Assembly: GCA_003290465.1 (NCBI GenBank)
Contig: CP030759.1
Coordinates: forward strand, 3,103,501-3,167,500
Source of the DNA: Candidatus Sumerlaea chitinivorans
GTDB taxonomy: Bacteria; Sumerlaeota; Sumerlaeia; Sumerlaeales; Sumerlaeaceae
Direction of reading: 5' to 3'
Length of the DNA stretch: 64,000 bases
Numbering within the stretch: the first letter of the stretch is position 1; each line of letters opens with the position of its first letter. Below are positions 62,855 through 64,000 of this stretch, one piece after another. Position numbers and translations under genes: made by a program. The notes under the pieces are model-generated. The model worked only from the letters and a program-made list of their open reading frames with translations. It ran no database searches and was not told the origin of the DNA.

Positions 62855-63311
62855 GATGGGCCCGAACGCCGGTTAGGCAAACCGGCGAAATTAGGATGTA
62901 GAACGTAAAACAGTGGGAGCGCCAGGATGAGGCGCTTTCCCACTGTTTTCGTTTCCGGAGACTTTCGGTCGGCAACGCAAGTCTGTAGCCGTTGTTGGCG
63001 ATCGAGGAAGAGAGTTTGGCGGTGTTCCCGCAACGTTGCGCGTCTCGGCAAGTGCCGAAGCTTGCGGTATCATGCTCGACCTCGCTTACCACGACAAGGG
63101 CCAGACAATGTGTAGGCCTTGACTCACCGTGGGCTTTAGGGCTGTGCGACAGACTGCTGCGGAATTAGGGTGCGCCGGCGCACGCTGTACAGAGGCGGTG
63201 TGCAAAACCGTGCTTGCGTTGGTTTTCGCAACACCATTATGCACAAAGTATTGGCGGTTCTTAATACGCGCCAAAGAGATTTCGTGTCTAAAAATTGAGC
63301 CTTAAACGAAA
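62855..63311. other. Intergenic stretch before coaD
   Basis: Apart from the terminator at its start, no gene is supported. It contains a perfect 14-nt palindrome GTGCGCCGGCGCAC (63170-63183) and a TTGGCG/CGCCAA inverted repeat (63251-63256, 63269-63274) about 40 bp before coaD; neither is above chance by itself. Confidence 0.45.
62907..62954. terminator. Bidirectional-type terminator after the carbamoyltransferase
   Basis: AAAACAGTGGGAGCGCC (62907-62923) pairs with GGCGCTTTCCCACTGTTTT (62931-62949), with a 2-nt bulge and a 7-nt loop. The stem is flanked by AAAA and TTTTCGTTT. It lies about 52 nt past the carbamoyltransferase stop codon. Confidence 0.8.
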
Positions 63312-63812
63312 ATGCAAAAACTCACTCATGCACTCTATCCAGGAAGTTTTGATGTCTTGACCTATGGGCATTTGGATTTGGTCAGGCGTGCATCAGCCAT
63401 GTTTAGCCGCGTGACGGTAGCAGTTGCTCATAACCCAAACAAGCAGCCGCTTTTTTCCGTTGCAGAACGCGAGGAGATGATCCGCGAGGGTGTTCGCGAT
63501 TTGCGAAATGTGCAGGTGGGAAGCTTCACGGGTCTTACAGTAAAGTATGCGAAACAGATCGGAGCGAATGTGATTCTTCGGGGGCTCCGTGCGGTCAGCG
63601 ATTTTGAGTTCGAGCTGCAGATGGCGATGATGAATGAAACCCTTGAGCCCGGCATCTCCACAATTTTCATGGCCCCTGCTCCTGCTTATTCTTTCCTCAG
63701 CTCTTCGCTCGTGAAAGAGATCGCGCGCTTTGGCGGGGATGTTTCGCAGTTTGTGCCGCCACACGTGGAGCGGCTTCTCATTCAACGACTTAAGGAGAAT
63801 GGAATCCGATGA
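63312..63812 (+). CDS. coaD: Phosphopantetheine adenylyltransferase
   Basis: A 166-residue enzyme that transfers AMP from ATP to 4'-phosphopantetheine to form dephospho-CoA, the penultimate step of CoA synthesis; cytosolic. The nucleotidyltransferase motif is 'YPGSFDVLTYGHLDL' (T17-x-G-H20; most family members have 'SFDPITxGH'), 'VILRGLRAVSDFEFELQMAMMN' region is typical, and the ISSTxVR-like loop is 'YSFLSSSLVKEI'. Length is normal. Its stop codon overlaps the ATG of the following pta-like gene (ATGA), so the two are translationally coupled. This couples CoA supply with acetyl-phosphate metabolism. Confidence 0.95.
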   Translation: MQKLTHALYPGSFDVLTYGHLDLVRRASAMFSRVTVAVAHNPNKQPLFSVAEREEMIREGVRDLRNVQVGSFTGLTVKYAKQIGANVILRGLRAVSDFEFELQMAMMNETLEPGISTIFMAPAPAYSFLSSSLVKEIARFGGDVSQFVPPHVERLLIQRLKENGIR

Positions 63813-64000
63813 CTTTGATCGAGCGCTGGACGCAACAAGCTCGAATGCTAAAGAAGCACATTGTTTTCCCCGAGGGAGATGAGCCGCGTACGCTTGCTGC
63901 GGCGCGTCAGCTTGTCGATCAAGGAATCTGCACGGTCGAATTGCTGGGCGACCCAGAGCAAATCGCAAAGGAAGCACACGCTCAAGGCGTGCATCTGGAA
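63809..64000 (+). CDS. pta: Phosphate acetyltransferase, N-terminal part (runs off the window)
   Basis: Only the first 64 codons are present. 'MTLIERWTQQARMLKKHIVFPEGDEPRTLAAARQL' region matches the N-terminus of short-form phosphate acetyltransferases, which interconvert acetyl-CoA and acetyl phosphate; 'VFPEGDEPRTL' is highly characteristic. The start overlaps the coaD stop codon (ATGA), with AAGGAG nearby. A phosphate butyryltransferase is the main alternative, as the catalytic C-terminal part is not visible. Confidence 0.85.
   Translation, partial: MTLIERWTQQARMLKKHIVFPEGDEPRTLAAARQLVDQGICTVELLGDPEQIAKEAHAQGVHLE

Noticed and set aside
63170-63183. Perfect 14-nt palindrome GTGCGCCGGCGCAC
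   Set aside because: A few such palindromes are expected by chance in 64 kb and no gene start is at a useful distance.
1-64000. CRISPR arrays, insertion sequences, rRNA genes, prophage genes
   Set aside because: No regularly spaced repeats, transposase-like proteins, rRNA segments or phage structural genes were seen.

Overview
The window looks like a chromosomal segment of a free-living, diderm-type bacterium from a little-studied lineage. GC content is moderate to high, genes are densely packed and lie on both strands, and ATG starts with clear purine-rich ribosome binding sites are common. Several traits resemble candidate phyla near the PVC/FCB groups, with Sumerlaeota (BRC1) the best guess: very large multidomain secreted proteins, planctomycete-style pseudopilins (GFTLIELL... 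NFLEAQTRSKV), a Tat-exported DUF3604 protein, and a DUF6599/DUF362/polyferredoxin gene set. That assignment is inference from protein style only. I see no IS element, prophage, CRISPR array or rRNA. There is one tRNA, tRNA-Pro(GGG).

Layout. 0.3-6.1 kb: a giant secreted GHL10-type glycoside hydrolase with fibronectin, golvesin-like and BACON-like modules. 6.3-10.8 kb: a GmhA-type phosphosugar isomerase, a membrane-anchored peptidoglycan-binding protein and an orphan GAF histidine kinase. 11.9-19.7 kb: a secreted two-repeat beta-propeller, an orphan pseudopilin, a GH4 glycosidase and a Tat-exported PHP/DUF3604 protein. 19.9-27.3 kb: a YmdB-type phosphodiesterase, then three peptidoglycan hydrolases on the minus strand (amidase, PBP4-like, VanY-like). 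27.6-29.6 kb: a second pseudopilin, a lone FAD subunit of the molybdenum hydroxylase family and tRNA-Pro. 29.9-33.3 kb: a NurA-HerA nuclease/translocase operon. 33.7-36.1 kb: a frameshifted zinc-ribbon membrane protein and a polytopic GT-C-like membrane protein. 36.5-41.5 kb: a tightly coupled minus-strand operon (DUF6599, DUF362, polyferredoxin, Fe-S aldo/keto reductase). 42.0-42.7 kb: a divergent HxlR regulator and mini-redoxin pair. 43.1-48.2 kb: a giant coiled-coil/FecR/NHL/LamG-like protein. 48.5-54.3 kb: a MEMO-family protein and an RND efflux adaptor plus pump. 54.4-60.2 kb: a thioester alpha-2-macroglobulin. 60.6-62.9 kb: a YgeY-like hydrolase and a YgeW-like carbamoyltransferase. 63.3 kb to the end: coaD and the start of pta.

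Themes. Envelope and extracellular functions dominate: polysaccharide breakdown, peptidoglycan remodelling, pseudopilins, large adhesive or sensing proteins, efflux and A2M. Two compact systems deserve attention: the NurA-HerA pair just 3' of a tRNA gene, and the ATGA-coupled four-gene redox operon. YgeY/YgeW and the separate FAD subunit point to purine/ureide-type metabolism of the kind found in selenium-dependent molybdenum hydroxylase loci, although the rest of that set is not here. Two genes carry apparent single-base frameshifts at informative places: the RND pump N-terminus and the zinc-ribbon protein. No experiments or database searches were run; family names rest on motif and architecture recognition.
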